Origin: a bacterium
Lineage (GTDB): Bacteria; SZUA-79; Acidulodesulfobacterales; Acidulodesulfobacteraceae
Direction of reading: 5' to 3'
Assembly (NCBI GenBank): GCA_021794475.1
Contig: JAJYQS010000068.1
Location: 1,504-51,247, forward strand
DNA: 49,744 bases
The notes beneath the pieces were generated by a model. The model had not been told where the DNA came from. It saw only the letters and a list, made by a program, of their open reading frames with translations, and made no database searches. This document shows positions 16,778 to 24,447 of the stretch, piece by piece. Position numbers and translations under genes: made by a program. How positions within the stretch are numbered: the first letter of the stretch is position 1; every line of letters begins with the position of its first letter.

Positions 16778-17686
16778 TTATTCCAATCCTAGGTAGTCTC
16801 TATATTTTATAGCTATTTTAATAAATTCTTCCAACGTTAACGATTGCGGTCTTTTATCTAAGTCTATATTTGAATCTTCATACATTTTTGCCTTCACATC
16901 CGGCGGTATGCCCTGAAAAGAAGCATATATCGAATTCCTCAATTTTTTTCTTCTTAATTTAAAAAGCTGATGGACTAAATAGCTGAAATATGGGGAAGAC
17001 GCAGCCCATTTTATATCTTCCGAATATTTTAAATCTTCAAATTTATTTAAATCAAGCGGGGTCATTTTCATCACGGATGAATCAATTTTTGGCATTGGAC
17101 GGAAATTTTCTTTAAAAACATCAAATAATAATTCAGTTTTAAAATTTGCTTCCACTATTACGCTAAAAGCGCTTCTGGCTGATTCATCGTTTTTAGCAAG
17201 AAGTCTTCCGGCAAATTCTTTTTGAAACATTAACGTAAAATCTTTGAAAGCAGCTTTTTCTTTGTTAAATTTTTCCATTATAGGGCTTGATATTTCATAA
17301 GGAAGATTTGAAATTAATCTTAATTTTGAATTTATATTTTTAGAATATTCAATAAAATCAAATTTTAATGCATCTATATTAAAAAATTTCAAATTGCATT
17401 TGTTTTTTTGTTTATCTTCGGTTTGTCTATTAGAATTGTGGTTATTCGAATATAATTTTCCCTCTACATAAGATAGATAAAAGGGGTCTATTTCAATAAT
17501 AGTCAAGGTTTTAACCTTATATGCTATCAAATCGGTTAAAACGCCTTCTCCCGGTCCTATCTCAACAACATTGTCGTCTTCCGTAAAATTGCAGGACTCT
17601 ACTATCTTTTCCGCAATTTCTTTATTTATCAAAAAATTTTGACCAAATTTTACTTTTGTTTTGACAGACATATTATGTATAGACAA
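16778..17686 (-). CDS. rsmA: 16S rRNA (adenine1518/1519-N6) dimethyltransferase
   Basis: A 302-residue KsgA/RsmA methyltransferase that dimethylates two adjacent adenines in the 3'-terminal hairpin of 16S rRNA during small-subunit assembly. KVKFGQNFLINKEIAEKIV at the N-terminus, the SAM-binding VVEIGPGEGVLTDLI, the acidic TIIEIDP, and the catalytic SNLPYEISSPI (NLPY) motif are all present. The C-terminal domain has the usual FRPMPKIDSSVMKM and FKLRRKKLRNS. A short polar insert around NNHNSNRQTEDKQKNK interrupts the Rossmann domain. It is followed on the same strand by 221 bases of non-coding DNA before the amidohydrolase gene, and preceded by tsaD 187 bases upstream. Confidence 0.95.
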   Translation of the reverse strand: MSIHNMSVKTKVKFGQNFLINKEIAEKIVESCNFTEDDNVVEIGPGEGVLTDLIAYKVKTLTIIEIDPFYLSYVEGKLYSNNHNSNRQTEDKQKNKCNLKFFNIDALKFDFIEYSKNINSKLRLISNLPYEISSPIMEKFNKEKAAFKDFTLMFQKEFAGRLLAKNDESARSAFSVIVEANFKTELLFDVFKENFRPMPKIDSSVMKMTPLDLNKFEDLKYSEDIKWAASSPYFSYLVHQLFKLRRKKLRNSIYASFQGIPPDVKAKMYEDSNIDLDKRPQSLTLEEFIKIAIKYRDYLGLE

Positions 17687-17873
17687 ACAGATATTAATAT
17701 ATAACTAAAAGATATTATTAGAAAATAAATATTAGCACCAGGCACATTAAGATAACACATAAAATATTTTAAGCCTGAAACATTAAGCTCTTACAATCGC
17801 AAACATTCAAATATGTAAACATGGAAAAATGCAAACATATTAAACTAGATAAATACAGCTTAAGCAAGAAATT

Positions 17874-18923
17874 CTATAATTCCCAAGCAGGTTCTGCGTT
17901 TAAACTATAAAATATTTTTTTATTCCTGCTTGGGTCAATATTTTTTTTAAAAAAACCCGTATATCCTATCATAGCAGCGTTATCTGTACTGTATGCAGGC
18001 TCCGGGAAGAAAGCGTTTAATTTAGAACTTTCAAGAAAGATGCTTCTTATCCTAGAATTTGCCGATACGCCGCCGGAAACAGAAACATTTTTTATTCCTG
18101 TATAATCGCACACTGCCAAAACTTTTTTATATAAAATTTTTGCTATAGTCTCCCTGAGGCATGCAAAGATATCAAAAACTGCCTTCTCCTGCAATTGCTT
18201 TGGACCGCCCAATTTATTGATTTCTGATATTACCTGCGTTTTTAATCCGCTAAAACTTAAATCAAAGCTGCCGGAATGTTCCATGGGCATAGAAAAATTA
18301 AAAGCATCAATACTTCCTTTTTCAGCTAATGTATCAATAATTTTGCCGCCGGGATATCCGTAATTTAAAAAATTGGATATTTTGTCAAACGCTTCTCCGC
18401 ATGCGTCATCTCTCGTTTTACCGACTAATTTTATATCTTCGTGAGATTTTACGATATAAATATGCGAATGTCCTCCTGATATAACAAGAGCAATAAAAGG
18501 GAAAAATTCCTCAATTTTTAGAAAAGGGCTAAAGATATGTCCCTCAATATGATTTACGGCGGCTATGGGAATTTTAAGCGCATAGCTTATTGTTTTGGCT
18601 GTCATAAGACCGACAAGCAGAGAACCCGCAAGACCGGGACCTGAAGTAACGGACAGCAGATTTATATCTTTTAATTTCATATCTGCTTTCAACAATGCTG
18701 CTTCCACAGCCGGGATAGCGCTTTTTATATGATTTCTGGAGGCTAATTCCGGAACGACTCCCCCGTAAATTCCGTGTATGAAATCTTGAGAGTATACCAC
18801 ATTTGAAATTATACTGATTTTAAAATTATCTTTTTTAAGAATTGAGCAGGAAAAATCATCGCAGCTTGATTCTATAGCAAGATTGAAAATAGGTTGACTA
18901 TTCACATGTTCATGTTGCGGCAT
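17874..18923 (-). CDS. tsaD: tRNA N6-adenosine threonylcarbamoyltransferase
   Basis: TsaD (349 residues) transfers the threonylcarbamoyl group to A37 of ANN-decoding tRNAs, working with TsaB and TsaE. The ASKHA-fold signatures are all visible: LAIESSCDDFSCSIL at the start, YGGVVPELASRNHI, the iron-binding VNHIEGH with H125 and H129, LVISGGHSHIY, and the C-terminal VSGGVSANSRIR and STDNAAMIGYTG (third metal ligand, Asp). Full length for bacterial TsaD. Its start has no strong ribosome-binding site but fits family alignments. It is followed by rsmA on the same strand and preceded by the cpoB end, 84 bases away. TsaB and TsaE are not in the window. Confidence 0.96.
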   Translation of the reverse strand: MPQHEHVNSQPIFNLAIESSCDDFSCSILKKDNFKISIISNVVYSQDFIHGIYGGVVPELASRNHIKSAIPAVEAALLKADMKLKDINLLSVTSGPGLAGSLLVGLMTAKTISYALKIPIAAVNHIEGHIFSPFLKIEEFFPFIALVISGGHSHIYIVKSHEDIKLVGKTRDDACGEAFDKISNFLNYGYPGGKIIDTLAEKGSIDAFNFSMPMEHSGSFDLSFSGLKTQVISEINKLGGPKQLQEKAVFDIFACLRETIAKILYKKVLAVCDYTGIKNVSVSGGVSANSRIRSIFLESSKLNAFFPEPAYSTDNAAMIGYTGFFKKNIDPSRNKKIFYSLNAEPAWEL

Positions 18924-19007
18924 TATTTTCTTTATGTATCATTTATTATTATATGACTGGTTATATTGATTAAAGCATATATTTTGTTGTTTAAGATTTA
19001 TATTTTA

Positions 19008-19907
19008 TTATTTCGCTAATTTTTCTAATGCCGATTTAGCTAACGCTGCCGCCTTGCTGGAACCGTAATCAGCTATAACCTGCTTGAACAAAATAATAGC
19101 ATCTGAAGGGTCGGATAATTTGGAAAAGCCTATGCCCTGCAGATATATTGCCATAGCCGCATGTTTGTTTTTTGGATAAAGTCTTGTAAATTTATGAAAT
19201 TCAAGAATAGAGACGGGGTAATTTTTCAATTTGAAATTAGAAACAGATTTATAATAATTTGCATCGCCCGCCTTTTGAGATTGAGGATATTTATTAAGAT
19301 ATTTTTTAAATAAAACTAATGCCTTCTTATACGAACCTTTATTATAATATGATTTAGCCCTGCCGTATTCTTTCAGTTCTTTTCTGAGCGCAAGCTGTTT
19401 TACCGAAATTTTGGGTGCAGGTTTGACTTTAACTATTGCAATTTTCGGAGTAATCTTAGGCGTTATTTTTTGTTTTGATATAACGGAAGATTTAAACTTT
19501 TCTTTTTTTAGCAGCTTTATTAATTCTTTATTTACCAATATTCTATAATTTCTAAATTCCGCTTGAAGCAATTTCATATCATGCGAAATAATTTCATATT
19601 TCCCGTATAACGAACTGAGATTTGATTTTATACTTGCAATTTTTGTGCCCTGATTAGCAACATTCACCTGAGTTTGATGAAGAGCCTGCTCTGAATCTGT
19701 TGAATTTTGCGATAGATTGGCAACCTTTCTGTTTAAATTACGCACCTGAATTTTAATATGATGTATCGTGTCCGGTTCCATTTGAGCGCATCCCGACAAT
19801 ACAAAAGAAAGCGTAAAAATACATAAAGATAATAAAGAAATAATTTTAAAATAATGAATAATATGTTTTTTATTTACGGCGTCTTTTTCTTTTATTATCA
19901 TAGGCAT
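19008..19907 (-). CDS. cpoB: CpoB/YbgF-like Tol-Pal system lipoprotein
   Basis: A 299-residue predicted lipoprotein. The signal peptide ends in a lipobox FVLSGC with Cys40. A long coiled coil of heptads follows (about 45-135: IKIQVRNLNRKVANLSQNST and onward), then a Lys/Pro-rich linker, then C-terminal TPR repeats (about 175-299: YNKGSYKKALVLFKKYLNKY, AIYLQGIGFSKLSDPSDAI). This coiled coil plus TPR design is CpoB (YbgF), which couples peptidoglycan synthesis with outer-membrane constriction in enterobacteria. It is the last gene of the tolQ-tolR-tolA-tolB-cpoB series. E. coli CpoB is periplasmic rather than lipidated, so the lipobox is a lineage difference. A pal gene, usually between tolB and this gene, is absent. 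Confidence 0.88.
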   Translation of the reverse strand: MPMIIKEKDAVNKKHIIHYFKIISLLSLCIFTLSFVLSGCAQMEPDTIHHIKIQVRNLNRKVANLSQNSTDSEQALHQTQVNVANQGTKIASIKSNLSSLYGKYEIISHDMKLLQAEFRNYRILVNKELIKLLKKEKFKSSVISKQKITPKITPKIAIVKVKPAPKISVKQLALRKELKEYGRAKSYYNKGSYKKALVLFKKYLNKYPQSQKAGDANYYKSVSNFKLKNYPVSILEFHKFTRLYPKNKHAAMAIYLQGIGFSKLSDPSDAIILFKQVIADYGSSKAAALAKSALEKLAK

Positions 19908-20203
19908 AATATCAATCCTCTAATTTTATTTTTAATTTGTCTTTGTAAATAAATTTTATAGAAATAAAATTTTTATCTTTATTTTATATGTATTATGAAA
20001 ATTTATCAACAATAAATGAGAAAAATTTGACATATACTTTATATATATCTATCTTTTTCCTTTATCGATAAAATTATAAAATTATTCATGTTAATCTCTT
20101 TAATCTTTCTGTTAATCTCTCTGCAATCCTCTCTATATATTTTTACTGCAAATATATTTCAATTTATTAATAAATATCTTTAAGCTTTAAAACTTTAAAA
20201 ATT

Positions 20204-21649
20204 TTAATAAGTCGATTTAAGCGTCCAAGCCGGATTATAATAATTTTGCATCTCCGGAAAAATATGCGGCATCAGAAGCATAATTCCGCTTGCCGTGGTG
20301 TCCATTAAATATATTTCTTCTCTGCCTCCAAATTCGGTATCAAAAGATATTATCCGCGAATCCCTTGTCCACGAAGGGTGATGACATCCGTAAGGGGTAT
20401 CAGTCAATTGTCTTTCATTGCTTCCGTCAGGATTAATAATGCATACCTGAAGAGCTCCGTTGATAAACGATGTAAAAACTATTTTTTTTCCGTTTGGCGA
20501 CCACGCAGGGCTTGTATTATAATAACTGCCGTTGAAAGAAATCATATGAACATCGGAACCGTTTGAATTCATGACATATATCTGAGGTCCGCCGCCGCGG
20601 TTTGAAACAAAAACAATTCTATTGCCGTTTGGAGAAAATGACGGCGACGTGTTTATTCCAAATATATCTGTAAGTCTTTTTAAACCGGTACCGTCGGCAT
20701 TAATCGTGTATATCTGAGTATTATAATGACCGGGGGTCAACGCTAAAGCCAGCTTTTTTCCGTTAGGCGACCAGCTTACAAAATCAGCCGGTCCGGGCAA
20801 ATCTAATTTTATTGTCCTGTCTGTAATCAAATTTTTTATAAATACGGCGGGGTCTCCGTCTTTAAACGAAATGTAGGCTACTTTTTTTCCGTCTGGAGAA
20901 GGATACGGAAATATATTGATAGAGTTGTTATCGGTTATCCTTCTAACCCTATGTCCTCCAAAGTCCATTTCAAATATATTTTTCACGTTGTTCTTTTCAC
21001 CCACAAAAAAAACTTTTGTAGTAAACGGTCCTTTTTTGCCTGTTAAAAATTTTAAAACGGCATCGGCAAACTTATTGGCAAGATACCTGTCTTTGCTGAG
21101 ACTGCCTTCCAGAACCTCGCTAAACAAAAGTTTTTGCGAATATATACTTATAAGATTAGCTTTAAGAGTGATATGGCCGCCTTTAACTTTATAGGAACCG
21201 TTGATTAAATATTCAGTATTTAATACCGTCCAGTCGGAATATTTTATTTTAGATGCGCTGAGATGGGCATCTTGCGGATTTTCAAGATAAGACAGCGGAT
21301 TTACTATATGAAAATAACCGATAACAGAAAAATCGTGGCGTACTACATGAGCTAATTTGGATGCCAAGGAAGAATGCTGTTTGTATTTTGTTAAATTCTT
21401 GAAATCAGGCACCGCAATTCTAATTTTTTTTATACTTGCCTGATATATGTTAATATAAACTTTTGCACTGGCATTATGCGGCTTAAATAAAACGCTGCAG
21501 AACATTGCAGCTAGAAAAATAAATAGATAAAAAAATATAAGGCTGGAGGATTTAAATTTAAGATAATTAAAACCGATTGTATATTTTATCTTTGCTGCAT
21601 CTGCATCTAAGCCATTATTTATTTTTGTCGATTGAAACATCTTTTGCAT
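20204..21649 (-). CDS. tolB: Tol-Pal system beta-propeller protein TolB
   Basis: A 481-residue periplasmic protein with an N-terminal membrane/signal segment (about residues 35-55, ending in the HNASAK region). A TolB N-terminal domain follows (KIRIAVPDFKNLTKY, VNTEYLINGSYKV-type strand order), then a six-bladed propeller built from repeats of the form YPSPDGKKVAYISF, WSPNGKKLALAL, FSPNGNRIVFVSN and WSPNGKKIVFTS. TolB normally binds Pal and TolA to keep the outer membrane tethered during division. Two ATG codons (21649 and 21640) are possible starts, either side of a GAGAGGAT ribosome-binding site. It is 153 bases downstream of tolA. The 296 bases between tolB and cpoB contain no coding frame. 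Confidence 0.94.
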   Translation of the reverse strand: MQKMFQSTKINNGLDADAAKIKYTIGFNYLKFKSSSLIFFYLFIFLAAMFCSVLFKPHNASAKVYINIYQASIKKIRIAVPDFKNLTKYKQHSSLASKLAHVVRHDFSVIGYFHIVNPLSYLENPQDAHLSASKIKYSDWTVLNTEYLINGSYKVKGGHITLKANLISIYSQKLLFSEVLEGSLSKDRYLANKFADAVLKFLTGKKGPFTTKVFFVGEKNNVKNIFEMDFGGHRVRRITDNNSINIFPYPSPDGKKVAYISFKDGDPAVFIKNLITDRTIKLDLPGPADFVSWSPNGKKLALALTPGHYNTQIYTINADGTGLKRLTDIFGINTSPSFSPNGNRIVFVSNRGGGPQIYVMNSNGSDVHMISFNGSYYNTSPAWSPNGKKIVFTSFINGALQVCIINPDGSNERQLTDTPYGCHHPSWTRDSRIISFDTEFGGREEIYLMDTTASGIMLLMPHIFPEMQNYYNPAWTLKSTY

Positions 21650-21802
21650 ATCCTCTCATTTTTTATTAATTTATTTAATTTTATATAATATTATATTTAT
21701 ATAATGTTTAATAATACTTAATTTATATTTGCATCAATAGGTTGTGTGAACTGTTTATATTATATATATTATATATAATATAAATTATTTATATTAAGTA
21801 AG

Positions 21803-22642
21803 CTATTCACCTTTTAATATCTCTTTTGGATAAAAAATAGCTAAAACACCGTTGTTTTCATTTTCAGAGTTCATGTAAGACATAAAACCGTGCGGCGGAG
21901 GCGGCAGCGGGGCAGATGATTTTACGGCTGCTATAGACTGAGCGTCAAAAAAACCGCTTCCGGATGACTTTATTAATCTTACATCGTAAACCAGACCGCT
22001 TTTCGTTATTTTAAAAGCAATTATAGATTTAAAATGCAGATACTTGGATAAATTAATATTAAAATTTGAAATAATTATGCTTGTTATCTTGCTTATATAG
22101 CTGCCGAATCTATGAACATTGCCGGCTATCATAGAACTTTGCAGTTTGCTATAAGCGCTGTTTAATCTTATAGTTGTGCTTAAATGCGAATATACGCTGG
22201 ATGATACCTGCATGGGCGGTGTATAAACCGGTTTATGAGGAACAATTTTATGCGGCTGCGGTTTTATGTGCCGGCGCACAACTTTCTTTGGATAAATCAT
22301 TGATGATTTTGATTTAGCAATAGGTATGACTGCTTTACTGATCGCAGGGACAGATGCAATCTTCTTCTCTATTGCAACCTTATGCTGCCTGTTATGAATG
22401 ACGGCAGGCTTTTTAACTGCACGTACGGTATTTTTTTTTATAGAATGGATTAAAGCTCTTGTGGAAGTTAACGGTCCTGGAACAGTACTTACAACGCTTA
22501 CAACAACTTTTGAACCTAACGATTGAATCTTAGATTTAAATTTTATTGAAATAAAAACCAGCAATCCTATCAGGAGCACATGAAACAAGAATGATACAAT
22601 ATAATATTTTCCTATTCCTTTAGCTTTATCTTCATTATGCAT
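21803..22642 (-). CDS. tolA: TolA/TonB-like energy-transducing protein
   Basis: A 279-residue protein with a short cytoplasmic N-terminus, one membrane segment (about 14-34: IVSFLFHVLLIGLLVFIS) and a long basic, Pro/Lys-rich periplasmic spacer (about 60-150). The C-terminal TonB/TolA domain ends with the typical IIAFKITKSGLVYDVRLIKS and FFDAQSIAAVKSSAPLPPPP. By position (tolQ-tolR-this-tolB) it is TolA, passing proton-motive-force energy from TolQR to TolB or Pal. The spacer is shorter and less helical than in enterobacterial TolA, as in many delta-type proteobacteria, where the C-terminus reads as TonB-like. The fit with the locus makes TolA more likely than TonB. Confidence 0.85.
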   Translation of the reverse strand: MHNEDKAKGIGKYYIVSFLFHVLLIGLLVFISIKFKSKIQSLGSKVVVSVVSTVPGPLTSTRALIHSIKKNTVRAVKKPAVIHNRQHKVAIEKKIASVPAISKAVIPIAKSKSSMIYPKKVVRRHIKPQPHKIVPHKPVYTPPMQVSSSVYSHLSTTIRLNSAYSKLQSSMIAGNVHRFGSYISKITSIIISNFNINLSKYLHFKSIIAFKITKSGLVYDVRLIKSSGSGFFDAQSIAAVKSSAPLPPPPHGFMSYMNSENENNGVLAIFYPKEILKGE

Positions 22643-22733
22643 TATACATTGCTATAATAATAATTATCAATAATCGTATTGTTAAAACTGTAAAAAAAAT
22701 TTGACATTTATTTTAATATTTTAACGTATATTT

Positions 22734-23177
22734 TCAACGTTTTAGTACAGGATTTTTAGTTACCATGCCAATCTTGCTTATACCTGCCATTTTTACGGCG
22801 GCCATTACTCTTATAACAACGCCGTAAGGTATGGAAGAATCAGCTTTTAAAAATATTTCTTTATCGGTTCTATTTTTATAAATAGCCCGCAATTTAGAGG
22901 ATAATGTCGGCAGACTAACCTCTAGCGCATTAATATAGACCTCTCGCGAACTGTTTATAGAAACCACTATTGTCTTTTCAGGCGACTTTATTGCGCGCGC
23001 CGATGCGGTAGGAAGATGAACTTTTATGCCATGCTCAAGCATAGGCGCCGTCACCATAAATATTACCAGCAGCACAAGCATCACGTCAACAAATGGGGTG
23101 ATGTTTATTTCAGCCATAAATTTATAGTTTGAAGACAAATTATTTTTTTCTTCTCTATTGTTATTTTGAACAAACAC
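22734..23177 (-). CDS. tolR: TolR/ExbD biopolymer transport protein
   Basis: A 147-residue ExbD/TolR protein: one N-terminal membrane helix holding the essential aspartate in ITPFVDVMLVLLVIFMVTAP, then a periplasmic domain with KVHLPTASA, EIFLKADSSIPYGVVIRVMA and a C-terminal GISKIGMVTK strand. It forms the proton channel with TolQ. The ATG lies 6 bases after the tolQ stop, so the two genes are probably translationally coupled. tolA follows after 91 bases. Confidence 0.93.
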   Translation of the reverse strand: MFVQNNNREEKNNLSSNYKFMAEINITPFVDVMLVLLVIFMVTAPMLEHGIKVHLPTASARAIKSPEKTIVVSINSSREVYINALEVSLPTLSSKLRAIYKNRTDKEIFLKADSSIPYGVVIRVMAAVKMAGISKIGMVTKNPVLKR

Positions 23178-23183
23178 GGTTAA

Positions 23184-23885
23184 TTAATCTTTTAAAATTT
23201 GTTTTTCTACTATTGTCATAAATTCATACGCAAAATCATCCATCTCATTGACAAGCACTCTAACCTTGTTAGTATAATAATTATAGGCTATTACGGCCGG
23301 TATAGCGGCAAAAAGACCTGCTGCGGTAGCAACAAGCGAATCGGCTATTCCCGGAGCCACTACGGCAAGTCCGGCCGTTCCGGCTTTTTGAATACTTTCA
23401 AACGATGTCATGATACCCCAGACGGTACCGAATAAACCGATAAACGGCGAAGTAGAACCTGTCGTAGCAAGAAAAGGCAAAGTCAATTCTAATTTTGATA
23501 TTGAAGAAAGCTGCGATTTTTTTAAGGCTCTTTCAACCAAGTGGGAACCGTTTAATTTGGTATCGTACTCGCTCAGAGATTTTTCTTTATCCTCCGCGGC
23601 TATTTTTTTCAGACTCACTAATTCTTTATATGCCGACTCAAACATGGAAGCGACGGGGCTATAACCTAAATTTTTAGCGGCAGACATAACATAGTCCAAT
23701 CTTTTAGATTCCCAAAAAATGTCTATAAATTCTTTATTCTCTCTTTTAGCTCTATTTAAATAACGGAGCTTGTAAAAAATAATTGCCCATGAAGTCAAAG
23801 AGAAAAAAGCAAGAATTAAAAGAACAAGTTTTACTATTATATTTGCGTCTAAAATATGGGTTAAAATGCCAATGCTATGAATCAT
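23184..23885 (-). CDS. tolQ: TolQ/ExbB proton-channel protein
   Basis: A 233-residue MotA/TolQ/ExbB protein with three membrane segments (about 15-38, 130-155, 172-200). The family signature lies in the second half: LPFLATTGSTSPFIGLFGTV followed by WGIMTSF, then IADSLVATAAGLFAAIPAVIAYNYY. It forms the pentameric part of the TolQR motor in the inner membrane. First gene of the tolQ-R-A-B-cpoB set; its promoter should lie in the 150 bases up to the rubredoxin-like gene. Within this locus TolQ is preferred over ExbB. Confidence 0.93.
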   Translation of the reverse strand: MIHSIGILTHILDANIIVKLVLLILAFFSLTSWAIIFYKLRYLNRAKRENKEFIDIFWESKRLDYVMSAAKNLGYSPVASMFESAYKELVSLKKIAAEDKEKSLSEYDTKLNGSHLVERALKKSQLSSISKLELTLPFLATTGSTSPFIGLFGTVWGIMTSFESIQKAGTAGLAVVAPGIADSLVATAAGLFAAIPAVIAYNYYTNKVRVLVNEMDDFAYEFMTIVEKQILKD

Positions 23886-24038
23886 AAAAGTAGATTGAAT
23901 TTTTATTTTGTTGAATTGCCGTTTAATTTATAATATTGCCGCTATTTCTTTAGGAATAGAAACGGCATAAAACATTTCATTTAGTTAATTATTTAATTAT
24001 TAAATTTATTATTAAAACTATTAAATTAAACACGCAAA

Positions 24039-24167
24039 TTAAACACGGACATCTTCATCGGGAAGCATTTCAAATTGAGTACAGTCAACACCGCATTCAG
24101 GACATTCATCAGGCGGAGTTTCGCCGTAATAAATATATCCGCAAACCACACATCTCCACGTATGCAT
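24039..24167 (-). CDS. Rubredoxin-like small iron protein
   Basis: A 42-residue protein, missed by common length cut-offs. It begins MHTWRCVVCGYIYYGETPPD and holds two CxxC pairs (C6/C9 and C22/C25), the tetrahedral Fe(Cys)4 site of rubredoxins, plus the conserved WRC-VCGYIY opening. The spacing is the short type found in the C-terminal domain of rubrerythrin rather than in classical 52-residue rubredoxin. A GGTGAT sequence about 8 bases upstream serves as ribosome-binding site, and codons 2-42 are in a clean frame to TAA. It lies between tolQ and the divergent nrdJ. Predicted role: one-electron carrier, often in oxygen or peroxide defence of anaerobes. Confidence 0.85.
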   Translation of the reverse strand: MHTWRCVVCGYIYYGETPPDECPECGVDCTQFEMLPDEDVRV

Positions 24168-24335
24168 AATTAAATCACCCCTCTTGAACTTTATTAATTA
24201 TTTTATTTTAATTTTTCTATACTATATTATATTTTTTCATGAAATATAGAAAATGAAACCGCCTCTTAAGCAGTATAATTTAATTATAAATTATTATTGC
24301 CGAATTTACAATAATTATTGTAGGTAAGAAATCTA

Positions 24336-24364
24336 TTGACAATTTAAAATAATAACTATATATT
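24336..24364 (+). promoter_or_regulatory. Sigma-70-type promoter of nrdJ
   Basis: -35 TTGACA (24336-24341), a 17-base spacer, and -10 TATATT (24359-24364). The predicted start near 24371 leaves a leader of about 77 bases before the nrdJ ATG. The -10 lies inside the first NrdR-like box, the classic geometry for repression. Confidence 0.7.
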
Positions 24365-24368
24365 GTTG
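24353..24368 (+). promoter_or_regulatory. NrdR-like box 1 upstream of nrdJ
   Basis: The 10-base core CTATATATTG (24356-24365) matches the centre of the known NrdR consensus ACACWATATATWGTGT exactly; flanks match less well, 12 of 16 positions overall. It overlaps the promoter -10. NrdR is the nucleotide-sensing repressor of ribonucleotide reductase genes. Confidence 0.65.
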
Positions 24369-24382
24369 AATGTTTGAATATA

Positions 24383-24398
24383 ATTCTACATATTGTTG
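24383..24398 (+). promoter_or_regulatory. NrdR-like box 2 upstream of nrdJ
   Basis: Core CTACATATTG (24386-24395) differs at one position from box 1 and lies exactly 30 bases downstream, about three helical turns. NrdR boxes typically occur as such in-phase pairs. The downstream TATTGTTGAATGTTT is repeated perfectly after both cores. Confidence 0.6.
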
Positions 24399-24447
24399 AA
24401 TGTTTAATTTTTAATTTATTTTATAACCATAAAACATAGGTGTGAAA

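Noticed and set aside
24168-24447. Cobalamin riboswitch before nrdJ
   Set aside because: No B12-box-like sequence or long structured leader is visible, and the predicted leader is only about 77 bases.
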